From positions 1 to 64,000 of the forward strand of contig JAEPRB010000140.1 in NCBI GenBank assembly GCA_016758965.1: a stretch of DNA of 64,000 nt. Reading direction: 5' to 3'. Below the pieces are notes generated by a model, which searched no databases, was not told where the DNA came from, and saw nothing but the letters and a program-made list of their open reading frames with translations. The position numbers and the translations under genes were made by a program. Of this stretch, positions 1-11,400 are shown one piece after another; positions within the stretch are counted from its first letter, which is position 1, and each line of letters opens with the position of its first letter. This stretch comes from Circinella minor (taxonomy: Eukaryota; Mucoromycota; Mucoromycetes; Mucorales; Lichtheimiaceae).

Positions 1-298
1 ATGTTGGTACTATAGTAGAGCTATCATAGTTCCATTGATTTTCAAAATAGATTAGACAGTTCCTGTCTTCTAAACAAACTACTTTGTGTAACTTCTTTAT
101 CACAGAAAACCAATAAAAGTCTTTCCCAAGTCATGTTTTGTAAGGCCGCTTAATTTCAAGCCCTCGAAATCATTGTGAAAGTGAAAATAAAGGGGATGTG
201 AAAGTTGACACTATGTTTTGTAACTATTCCTGGCAAAAACCAGTAAATTAACGGGGGTTGAAATTAAACATGGATGAAATTAAGGGGGCCCTACTGTA
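1..298 (-). mobile_element. Possible end of a Tc1/mariner-pogo-like transposon
   Basis: Read on the minus strand from 296 inward, the sequence starts CAGTAGGGCCCCCTTAATTT and is followed by further CCCCC-GTTAATTT and TTAATTTCA motifs. A TA dinucleotide (297-298) lies directly outside the end. A CAGT start with a TA target duplication is the usual look of Tc1/mariner-pogo ends. The rest of the element would lie outside the window, so the second inverted repeat cannot be seen. No transposase is visible. The identification is an inference from the terminal sequence alone. Confidence 0.35.
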
Positions 299-1326
299 TT
301 GCTTATATGATATGCTGCATATATTGTAAATATATATATATATAAGTCATAGAATTTCTTACAACTTGTGTCAACGAAGAAAGAAATTGTCGAGTGCTAC
401 ATACAAATTTACCTTTTGGTTTTTTCTTGTTTTCTCTCTCTAGATTGGAAGCTAGATATGAAGTTTTCTTATATTGTAATGCGTCTTGTATCATTATTCC
501 ATTATTCTATTTTTATTTTTTTGTAAAGATCAACTTATTTGTATGATCTTATTCTTTATAGCTTTACGATCTAACATGGATTGATAATGAACATTCTCGT
601 AACTAGGAAAACATACAGTATATTGCTATTGTGGTGGTCCATTTATGTACATACCTAGTAACTTATTATTATTTTTTAGACTGATCAATCTAACACTTCG
701 AGGCAAATACACTTAGAGTAGAACCCTAACGCTACTATATATATATATATATATATGTATATATGATATTAATTAGAGATAAACCAATGCCACACTGTGA
801 TTCATGTCAACAACTTTTTCATGCTGGTAAGAAAAGAGAGTTTACTTTTATTACAGTTACTCTCATTTTAATATAAATGTTTACCGACTAACTGAATACT
901 TCTATTTGTGGCGGCTTGCTGTATATAGGTCGTGATGAGCTCAAAACATATCAAATGGCATAATTAAAAAGTAGTGAGCTAGAAACGTATCGAACATTTT
1001 TTTTATTAGATGTCAAAGATTAAATGAAGTATACTGTAACGGCATTTATTTTCAATTTAATTTATAAATTAAACTCGGACGCAAGTCCTTGGTACATGCT
1101 ATCTACTTAGTCACGTACAGGCTGTTGAAAAGATTAGATCGGGTTATACCAATAAACTATTCAAATATTAAAATAATTATATTATTCAGATGTACTTTTT
1201 ATAAAACAAAGACTCTTTTTTAATCGGATAAGATTTACAACTTGGATCGCAAAGAACCACCTGACTTTTGCTAATTTTCAATTTCAGACGCTCAGTATCA
1301 CTTTTTTTCAACTATAATACAACCTC
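299..1326. other. Non-coding AT-rich stretch upstream of VFA1
   Basis: No supportable gene. It contains a short TA microsatellite around 738-766. The short open frame at 303-494 has no family resemblance. The last ~100 bases are pyrimidine-rich and probably hold the VFA1 promoter and 5' UTR. Confidence 0.6.
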
Positions 1327-1944
1327 ATGAGCGAACGGATTCAGAACCTTTACGTCGCAAGATTAACAACAAATGAACGACCATGTTTTATTTGTAATAA
1401 ATTTACAGCTGTTGTATTGACTTTAGCTGATAATAGCAATCATGACTGGTTTTACATTTGTCGGTCTCATTTAGGTGATACTAACTTTTGCTCTCGCGTT
1501 GGTGGTTCAGCAGCAGGAAACAAATCCACCCCTTCCAGTCCAAGAACAAAGAAACAATTTGAGGATCGTCCTCCAGAAAGTGACAGTGTTTCAGATCTTG
1601 TGTCCAGTATAGGTTCAGCATGGAATTCATGGCGTAAGAAACCTTCAGAGAATGAAGATGATAAAAAAAAGGATGGTGATAATAAGAAAAAGAAAAGTGA
1701 CAACGATGATGATCAAAAGGATAGAAAGAGCGACGATGACAAGAAACAAGAAAATCAAAAGGAGGTGCCAGAGAATACACCTGCCTCACCGAAATCACCA
1801 CAACAACCTGTACGATTTGTATTGAATAAAGATTATTTTTACATGCGACAACGTGAATACACAAGAAAAATTCAAAAGAAAGAAGCGAATAACAAGTTAC
1901 AAACACTAGACTTTCCGGAAGTACCAAAAACACTTCCAAAATAA
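1327..1944 (+). CDS. VFA1: VPS4-associated protein 1 (Vfa1-like)
   Basis: A single-exon gene of 205 aa, starting at the first ATG of the conserved domain. The N-terminal ~55 residues match the Vfa1 family: a zinc-binding block with RPCFICNK and a later FYICRSHL, giving paired Cys plus Cys/His ligands. A long charged Lys/Asp-rich low-complexity middle follows (about 105-150). The C-terminal ~40 residues are basic and helical and end in LDFPEVPKTLPK (194-205). In yeast, Vfa1 binds the MIT domain of the AAA ATPase Vps4 and modulates ESCRT-III disassembly at endosomes. The tail here resembles a type-2 MIT-interacting motif, which fits that role. Family assignment is firm. The Vps4 interaction is transferred from yeast knowledge. 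RPL24 follows ~270 bp downstream in the same direction. Confidence 0.88.
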   Translation: MSERIQNLYVARLTTNERPCFICNKFTAVVLTLADNSNHDWFYICRSHLGDTNFCSRVGGSAAGNKSTPSSPRTKKQFEDRPPESDSVSDLVSSIGSAWNSWRKKPSENEDDKKKDGDNKKKKSDNDDDQKDRKSDDDKKQENQKEVPENTPASPKSPQQPVRFVLNKDYFYMRQREYTRKIQKKEANNKLQTLDFPEVPKTLPK

Positions 1945-2214
1945 ACAAAAACAAACGATTTTTATTTTACTTGTTTAATATTTAAATTATTATTATTATT
2001 ATTTTTTGTTGTCATAGTAACAGATAAAAAAAACATAACGTTTCTATGGTAATAATCAACCTTTTATTAAATAAATATTTGAACCTTTGACTTCAATAAT
2101 TTTGTTTCAACATGAATTTTGGACTGGATTTGAATTTAAAGACCGGAGGTGGTGAGTGGATATTGGTAGTTGGCGAATTCACGATAGTGATAGACCTCCT
2201 CTTTGAATATCACC

Positions 2215-2930
2215 ATGAAGTAATGTATCAATCCATCCATCCGTCTAAATAGTTAAACGTATCCATCAATCTTTCTCTTTATTGACTTTATAATCTATGC
2301 AGGCTCGAGATTTGCTCGTTCTCCGGTTACAAGATCTACCCTTCCAAGGGTAAAGTTTACGTCCGTATTGACAGCAGGTAAAGTAAAAAAAAAATCATAC
2401 TGATTCATTTTGACCTGGCCCCTCATTTTTTTTTAATTTTAATAATTAATAAAAATATAATTTTCTTTTTATTTAAAAAATAATAGAGTAAGCAAACGAA
2501 AAACGCATTTACGAAAAAAAAAAAAAAAAAAAAAAAAGACAAAAAGTCTTAATGTACAACGTATTAATTATTACAACAAAAAAAACAACCCTAATTTATA
2601 TATAATTTAAATTATCAATGAATATTTTAGACTTTCCGCTTCATTAACGGTAAGGCCGAATCCTACTTCTTGCAACGTTTGAGCCCCCGTAAGATCCGTT
2701 GGACTCAAATCTACCGTCGTCTTAACAAGAAGGGTATCACTGAACAAATTGTCAAGAAGCGTACTCGTCGTACTGTCAAGGCCGAACGTGCCGTTGCTGG
2801 TGCCACTTGGGATGAAATCCGTGCCAAGCGTAACGAAAAGCCTGAAGTCCGTGCTGCTGCTCGTCAAGCCGCTATTGAAAAGACCAAGGAAAAGGCTAAG
2901 GCCAAGGGTACCCAAAAGGCTACCAAATAA
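2215..2930 (+). CDS. RPL24: 60S ribosomal protein eL24 (RPL24), three exons with a one-base frame mismatch
   Basis: Exons 2215-2219 (ATGAA), 2303-2377 and 2631-2930 encode a protein of about 126 aa matching eL24: [15 protein letters not shown], then [38 protein letters not shown] and a Lys/Ala-rich tail. eL24 is a component of the large ribosomal subunit. The split of the initiator codon plus two bases from the rest is typical for fungal ribosomal protein genes and is supported by donor GTAATG and acceptor TATGCAG. The second intron does not close in frame. Exon 2 ends in phase 2 before GTAAAG, while exon 3 must start in phase 0 after TTTTAG. One base is therefore missing, most likely a third G at AGCAGG/GTAAAG. 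The final intron carries an A-run of more than 20. Confidence 0.9.
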
Positions 2931-5599
2931 GCAATTATTATGGATGACATTTGTAATAAATGAAAACCAACATCAACTTTTGCATATTGGGAAAAAAAAT
3001 TACGAAATGTTACAATGTTTTTTGATTGTTGAAATATTTAAGGATTATTTTTATTTTCCTTTTGGCTTTTCCTTTTCCTGTTCAGATAACACGTCGTGGA
3101 TCATATTCATTGTTGAAAAAAAAACTTGGGATTGAACGAGAAACGATATATTTTGGATGAAAAAAGGGGGGATCTTGGGAGGTGTTGGATGGAATTATGA
3201 AATTATGGTAAAGTGCACCACCAATAACAAACGATAAATATTTGGTTTCCTTTATATTTGTTTGAAATATATTGATAAGGCACTGTTAAAATTGGTGTGA
3301 TGAACGAGTTCATATTATAAATGCAAGTTTTTTTTTCGTGGATACTAGGAAAAGATGAATATTACGTACAATGGATTATCTACTCCATTACGATGGTCTA
3401 TAATATTGCTTTGTTTTTAAAATAATTGTTTCATTATACAGTCTCTTGATCAGTATTTCAAAATATTATATATAAATCTGAGCAATGATAGAGTCTTTCA
3501 AATCTTAAATAAGCAAATTTTGGTCAAAGTAACTTTATGATTACGAGAAACAATCAAGACTATTGCAACTGATAATATTTGTTGACTTCCTCTACATTCA
3601 TTATTTAGCAATTATGTGTAAGTCTCGACCATAGTTTGTTTCACTTTTTTTAATCATGTAAAAAATTACATATAAAGAATAAAACTATGAACACGTTTGT
3701 AGATAATTATAATATACAAATGATCCTTCTTGCTAAGATAATATAGTATAAAGGACTAAATTCTTTCACGTGAAACAATACAATAAACATATCTATACAC
3801 AAACTGTATATATTGCTATACATTTCATCCCATTTTTTTTTCTTTGTATGTATGTAATTACACATTATATGTTATCAAATTATCAATTAAAAAGAATTAT
3901 TTCCATCATATTGGAATCTTCTTCCATGGCTTTGTGTTGAAGATATAAACCAAGAGTGATCTAGTACGTAGTATCATACCTATACGTATTCTGGGGAAAC
4001 ATGAAGGAAGTGTCCACCTTATATCAGATGTTTATACTTGTACAGTCCCAAGACACATAGTTCTTATCAACAAAGAGCCTAATTCCATTAGTATAATCAT
4101 GACTCGTTTAATAATTAAGATACGTATATTTGTCGATGGTTCAAATAATACAATGTTCACAATCCTCTGCTAGTGAATACGTAGTAGTAAATAGAAAAAG
4201 CGATCGAAAGTAGATGGGGGGACTAGATCCTTGTAAAAATGTACAATAATAGTAACTGAATATTTTGTTTTTGGTACAGTTGATAGAATTGCTAAAACCA
4301 TTGACTAATTTCTTTTACTTTATCGATACCCATTCTAGTTCATATAATCCTGAAAAGCTTGTATGTATTAAGTACTCATAATAAAGTCAAGACGAAATGG
4401 CATCCCGTATGTGTATGTAGTGTACATAATTTCCAGTAGGTGGATAAATTTCTGATCCATCTCGCTTATTACCCAATGAGAAAGGTACTTTTGAGCTCTA
4501 TACAATTTTTTTTTGTCCTTAGAAATCCCATATCTACATTTGTTTCCATGTGACATATATTCATATAATTACGTAGAGACAAGTGCGTATAAACAACAAA
4601 CGAGAAAAATGCATTACGTATAAATCATTTAATTTCCGTTAAAGCTGTACATTTCAAGTAACATACTACTGCTTTTCTTCATATTGCCATATACTGCGTA
4701 TGTTTTATTTAAATTATATTTTACCACTATTACTATACTTAGATACTCAGTATTCCATACAGTACATGGAAAGAAAAAGGTTATACTTTTCCATACCATT
4801 AGATATTATATAAAATGGTTGACTGTTGAATACATAAAAATGGCAAAAAGTACAGCGTCCCATAACAAAAGAATAAATTCCAACATCTATTATTTTTAAC
4901 ACACATGGAATATAAGAAGACTGATCAGTTAGTTGTTTCTTATTGTTCTCGAAAGATGTTAATTTACAAAAGGCTTTTATAATAATGAATGGTAGTTAAA
5001 ATAACTCATGAATAGATATTATTAATATCCGACGAAGATAGAGGACAAACCAATATATTAAATCATCAGCGTAGCTTTAATCCTGTTTTACCCATCTCCT
5101 GGAATATTCGATTTCTAAAACCCAAGATGAACATACTTAAAATAGTATGATTCCCTATAGAGTAATTCTACCAAACCTGATATTTTTTTTCTGAAAATGA
5201 TAAATCGAGCTATTCTTGGTGAAAAACAAAAAGTATAAACCAAGTATCTGTAACAGTTAGTGTAAAAATCTCTTTTTTTTTTTACGTACGTAATCCCGAA
5301 GGAAAATTTCTTTAATATGATAATGCTAATTACATTGCTTTTAAATGAGTATATCTTGGCTAAAAAAAACAGATACTATTATTGCAATCATGATAGTGTA
5401 ATTTATTACAAAGTTAACGTTTTTGAAAGAACTCAGGTCATGAAACTTTTGATCGGTTGGTTAATTATTTATAGATTACAATTAATAAGTAATAGATCAA
5501 ACTAATTCCATAGAACCAAAAATCAAATAAAATAAAAATAATTGGCGTAATAGGACATTAATTTATAGTTTTTTAAATTGATATTAAAAGGCGATATCT
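2931..5599. other. Gene-poor AT-rich interval
   Basis: RPL24 3' UTR followed by about 2.6 kb without a supportable gene. Open frames at 4368-4556, 4684-4899 and 5317-5505 are short, A/T-driven and lack any recognisable domain. Several ACGTA-type words occur (e.g. near 3964, 4121, 4179, 5285). Confidence 0.6.
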
Positions 5600-5904
5600 C
5601 TACCTATTAATAACACTCAAAGTATTCTCTACCAATGTAGTAATCTCATAATAAAGAATTACTTTTATTATGTACAGCGAGGCTTTATGCGCGTCGTCTT
5701 TGGAGCAGTTGCAGCCGTTGTTAACCAGATACCGGAAATCATATTTCGTCAAGTTTTTCCATTCATTCTCAGGGAGATCCCAGAAGTCTGAAATAGTAAA
5801 TTTAGTAAAGTTCGTTAAATAATAAATTTAACAGAGGTAGTTGAATCAAAAATTTAATAAAGGTGCCTACCAGCAAGATTCAACAGCGTTTCTTCGTTGT
5901 CCAT
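5600..5904 (-). CDS. Small unrecognised two-exon gene or gene fragment
   Basis: On the minus strand, ATG at 5904-5902 opens an exon to 5871 (donor GTAGGC). After an 83-bp intron ending CTATTTCAG, exon 2 runs 5787-5600 to TAG. The joined frame encodes 73 aa, with NLADFWDLPENEWKNLTKYD and then FRYLVNNGCNCSKDDAHKAS. Codons and base composition in residues 1-53 look coding (GC far above the surroundings, good splice sites), while the last ~20 codons are AT-rich. A second donor, AAA|GTAATT, could shorten or extend the product. No family was recognised. It may be an intact small gene or the start of a decayed one. Confidence 0.45.
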
Positions 5905-6234
5905 AAAGCTAGTAACTGGTGTACTAAGAACTGCACGATTGCGGAAACAAAGGTATTAATACAAAGTGAGTACAGTGACTGATTTTACTGGTAATGTTAA
6001 AATTTGTCACTGCTGCTAAAATGATAATACAAATGGAATATACGAAAATAGAATATTGTGAATATTGATAAGGGAAAGGTGTGTGTATTTGATTGACAAA
6101 TAGAGATTCATAGAACTCATACAGTCATGTGATTGAATTTCATACAAAATTTTCCTCTTACAAACAACATATCCCAGTAAAATTTACTTTTAAATTGTTC
6201 ACCGGGTGGTTGCATTTATTTTCATTGTAGATGG

Positions 6235-6417
6235 TTATTTTGCTTGATGTCCTGCCCTCGTGTTCGGAGAAATTCTGGTTCATCATACGCTGATGCTGGA
6301 GTGGGAAGTATGGAGTTCAGCTGCGTACTGTCTTCATGCGCCAACAACAAGCTTGATCACTGTCGCAAGATTGTTAGCTCTATTGCTGCTACTGCAAATA
6401 TGTATTACTATGGCTAA
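6235..6417 (+). pseudogene. Coding-like island of unknown origin
   Basis: A 183-bp stretch with much higher GC than its surroundings is open in one plus-strand frame. It reads CLMSCPRVRRNSGSS, then YADAGVGSMEFSCVLSSCAN and NKLDHCRKIVSSIAATANMY, ending at TAA 6415-6417. A CATTGTAG acceptor lies just before it (about 6230). No start codon or upstream exon can be assigned. It may be the last exon of a gene or a mobile-element relic. No family recognised. Confidence 0.3.
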
Positions 6418-7570
6418 AAATAAAATAAAATGAAAACTTGTATGACTCCTATTTACAAAAGAGGACATGTATCTGTTTCTCAACAATCCTATCTTTTTTT
6501 TTACTTGTAATGATGATGCTGTTCATTTGATTATGCATAGTTCATTTACAAACAACTAGAATGGACTCAATGCATTGTTAAAGGTTTTTTTTTTGTCATA
6601 AAGTGGATTGGGTACTTTCTTGAAGTTGGGATCGACTATTGTCAAGCCCTAGATAGCAAACGACTAGAAGTCTTTTGTCCTGTTTACCTATACCACGATC
6701 TATAGAAAAATCGAGCATGAAAGTGCTTTTATCTTATAAAAAAAATGTACTTCGTCGGAGCAGAATAGATATCAATGTTTGAACCATCGAGAATATCAAC
6801 CCATGTGTTTAAATTCATCATACGACTTGAAGTTTTAAGCAGTCATTACTTATACTCTTTAAAGATGTTATGCAGCTGTTCTCTTTATTTGAGTAAAAAT
6901 ACCATCAATATATGGCATGAGTTTTGTTGCTCTGAACATTGAGTTTGGCGCTAAGGCGTTTTCTGGAAGTGCGACTTTGGATATTGAATAATATACAGTA
7001 GCTAAAATGTCAACAATTATTAAAAAATAAAATACAATAGAAAGGCCACCATCTGTATTATGTGAATACTATATATTTATATTGATTCAAGAACTGCAGC
7101 TCAGGTTCGTAGTCATTTCATTTCAGAGATGAGTAGCTTAATTTCGCTTGGTATAGTTTAATTACACAAGTGGTCCAATTTCGCTCAGATGACCTAATTA
7201 GGATATGTGGCCCATTTTCAAAACTATATAGCTCATTTTATTTTTGTGTGGCTAAATTCAGCTTCTTACGCTGTACTTTATCTTACATAGCAGCATCATG
7301 TATTAAGTTTTTGAAATGAACAATTGATACAAAGAAAAGGGATCTAGCTATTAAAAGGTTGACTAACCAAAAAAAAAGAGGGGTCATCAGATTTTTGTTA
7401 AACGGATTAAAAGAATATCCGGGTATCCGGGTGACAGGTCCGAACAAAAAAAAAAAAGATTTTAACTGTTACACAGCATAACGATTTCATCTCGATTTGG
7501 GATGAGACGTGAGAGTAATCATTTTTCATGCCCACTACTGCAACTCCTATAACGATAAAGAAAAGAAAAA

Positions 7571-7603
<33 letters not shown>

Positions 7604-8448
7604 TCATTTTAAAAGGTATTTTAAATAAATGTATTGATTTGTGAATATCATAATAGGTTCAATATTCACCACATGGTTTTTTTTTTTTGGACTCATGTAT
7701 TTTTTTTTATCATCTTGTAGTCATCTGATGCATATTTAATGAATCTAAGAAGAATTAGCAATCACATTACCCCCGTCGCTGCATGTATTTCACTAATACG
7801 TACGTATATATTTTTTGGATGCTGTATCACTATTATCATTTACTTCACATTATTGGATATTGCCTAATGCATGGTTACCTACGTATACAAAATAGCATGT
7901 TTTTTTATGCCTAAAAACACGTCCGTAAGTCACACAACAAACATTGTACGTATGGTGTACTACTTTCAAAAACACAATAGTAAATTGTTTTATTTTACAT
8001 AATACACATATTCATTTTTCTTATATATATTTGATTTCTTTGAAGAAAAATAAAAAGTACGTACAATTCCAATTAAAAAAAAATTATTATTATTATTATT
8101 AATATAATATATATACAATTATTACAAGTATAAAGGAAGAACGGTAGTACAAGAAAATAAAGAGCGTAAATACGCCTATAAGAATATTTGACGAAGAAAA
8201 AGAAAACGTGAACATGAGGAGGGAGAACAAAATAAGTGTTAGTTGTGTGTGTGTGTAACTTAAAATAAAAATTATTAATAATGAATGAAAGAAGCAATAA
8301 TATAGAAATACAATAAACACAGTACAGAAATAATAATATAAGAGGGCGGGCGGAAGAGAATATTTAAAATTACAGTAAAATAAAAAGTACACGTTTGTTA
8401 TTAGAAGAAACGAGAGGGTATGTAAATGAACAATTTCTTTTTTTTTAA
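6418..8448. other. Non-coding interval downstream of the P4-ATPase gene
   Basis: No supportable gene. It contains a long A-run (7575-7603), GT and TTA microsatellites (8085-8105, 8245-8262) and the presumed 3' UTR of the minus-strand flippase gene. Open frames at 7407-7607 and 8073-8392 are translations of homopolymers and simple repeats. Confidence 0.6.
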
Positions 8449-11400
8449 TTAATTATTTGTTCTCTTGATACTTTCACCCGATTCTCTACCAGTGATTGAT
8501 TCACGTCGATCTTTATGTTTCACTAATTCAATTTCACGTACAATATCATTATCATAAGGATAATAAATACGTAAAAAGTAATGAACAGTTACTCGTGGTA
8601 AGAAACTTGCAACGACAGTTAAAATTAAAATCAACCAATAGTATCCAACAGCAAAAAGACGATCTTGTCCTGCGAAAATAAATGTGTTGAATTGAGCATA
8701 GATACCAACAAAGGCATAGTAAACCAAGATGGAAAGTGAAATAATGCCAACTTGAATCCAAGTATAACTATAAAGAGCCAAACCAACAAACAAGTTGGCA
8801 ACAATGACAGCAATACTAGACATAATAGTACCCGTTTCATAAACACCATTAGAAACACTATAGCCTGCTTTATCCATATTACCATCCACAAGAAGCATAT
8901 AAGGAAAGAAAAAGCAAACGGCAGATTGAAAGATAGAATCAAAGATTGTTGCCCAGAAACGCCATACTTTAAACTTATCGTTACGAAGACCCATACGATA
9001 AAGTTCAGGATAACGAAGTGATGTTTTAGCCGATAAATCTTGATCCCAAATACCCATAAAGATAATAGGTAAGGATGTAAAAATCAAATTATATAAAGTA
9101 ACTAGAGAGTAGTCAAAAATCATAGATCCAGTCCATCTAATAAAAAATAAAAATAAAAATTGATCAATTATCCGGATTTTTTTTTTTTGGTTTCTGGAAG
9201 AATTGTAAAAAATAACAACTTACTGACAGAATATTTGATACCAGAACAAAACAAAAGTCCATACAATATTCTTATAAAAGAAACCCATCACCATTTCAGC
9301 AATTCTTAAATAAGACCATCGACCATGAACAAGAAGTAGCTTGCGTAAATATCGAAATTGTGCAATAGCATAATCCGATGCCATGACGGCTTGACGACCT
9401 TCTACACCAGAAATACCAACACCTACATTCGCTTCTTGAATCATGGAAACATCATTTGCACCATCACCAATAGCCAATGTCATGACTTTTAATCCTTTTT
9501 TAACCAAAGTAACTACTTGTGCTTTTTGTTTTGGACTTACACGACAACATACAACACTAGCACACTTCATACCAATCTTAAGAATGGTTTCACGTGTTGC
9601 TGGTTCTAAAGCATATCTTAATGTTGTTCCATCAATGACAAGGGCAATCTTTTGACCATTCGAACTATTGACTTGATGAAGAGCATCTGTCAATTGTTTT
9701 TTGGTCGATTCTCGATCACTTGCTTTGAGAATGATCATACGCATATCATTCGTAATCAAATTACAAGCAAAACCAATATTAATAGCCGTCTCCGTCTTAT
9801 CACCCGTCAATACCCATAATCGAATACCCGATTGTGCCAATTCAGCAATTGTTTCCGGTACACCTTCTTGTAATTTATCTTCAATAGCTGTACCACCCAT
9901 CAACAACATATCTGTTTCAATTTCTTCACATACAGCATCCACTTTTTCTTCACGATTATAAATACTTGAACATGCTTCTTGATAATCTTTGTTCCAAGTC
10001 TTGTATTCTTCAGGAGAAATAAATCGCCAGCTTAAACATAAAGTACGTAAACCTTCATTTGCAAAATGTTCAAGATCTTGTAAAGTCGATTCTTGTAACT
10101 TTTTTTGACTTTTTTCCAATTCGGCTTGATTACCAAAATTAGAACATAAGCGCTCAAAAATCACTGAATCAGCCCCTTTACAGAGTAACATGATACGATC
10201 ACTATCCTTGGGTTTGACAATCACACTCATACGTTTACGAGTCGAATTAAATTCCAAAACGTTCAATAGTTCAAAATGTTTGACTTCACCCATGATTTCA
10301 ACGTTTAAAGTATTGGCATCGCGACCAAGAAAAACAAATCCAAGATCCCTTGCCGTCGCTACCAATGCAGCTTCATCAGGAGAGGTAGCTCGATATTCAA
10401 TATAATTTGGATTTTCTTCTTCAGGACGTTCAGCAATCACTGTATGACAAAGAGCTAATGCAGACATAAAATGAATCATAGCCATGGCATGGTGTGAATT
10501 GGGATCTTTTAAATCATCAAAGAATTGTAAATCACCAAATGTTGGATGATGACCAATATGTGTATTTTCAAAAAGGGATTGTTGTTTTTGATACATTTCT
10601 TTTTTGATTTTTTCCATTTCATCCAATTCCTCTTGTGGCATACTTAAACTAGATTCATTATCATGAAGAGGAAGAGAATTGGAAACATTTTTTTCATGGA
10701 TGGTTCCTTGAAGTCGTTTTTCAGCACCTAATGAAGCTTCTGTGACTCCTTGACCATAAGATATACCATCAATTGTACATTTACGAAACTCCATCACATT
10801 TTGTGTTAATGTACCCGTCTTGTCAGAAAAAATATATTCAATTTGTCCCAAATCATCTGAAATATTCCAAGTTTTAGGTATACAAGGTGTATCCGTTGGT
10901 TCATAATACATGTCAATATCTGCATAAATGAAATAGGCCTATATAAAATTGAATTTATGATGAGTAAGAAAATTCATTTAAAAGAGATATAAAAAGAAAA
11001 TTACTTACTGCTATCGTTTTGACAATTTCAACTGAAATATATAAAGAAATAGGTACAATATTTTGATATAAAATCAAGGTAACCCTATTATGAAAAAAAA
11101 AATGGATTAATAATCTGAAAGGAGGGGACCCGAGTTCTTTTAAGGCTGCGCCTTCCTCTCTCTTTTTTAATCAATTGTTCTAAAAAAAAAAAAAAAAAAG
11201 ACACTTACCAAAATGTAATGAAACCATCATAAGTTTCATTCGTACCACGTATATTAAAATCGAAAAAAGGTGCAGATCCTGGATCATGAAATTGAACACT
11301 ATCCAAAATGGAACTAACAATACAAATAATAGCTAATACAACGAAATTTGCAATAACCTATTTGATTATAAAAATTAGATGAATATTACCATGATAATTA

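Noticed and set aside
1467..1954. Minus-strand frames overlapping VFA1
   Set aside because: Antisense shadows of the Lys/Asp-rich coding region.
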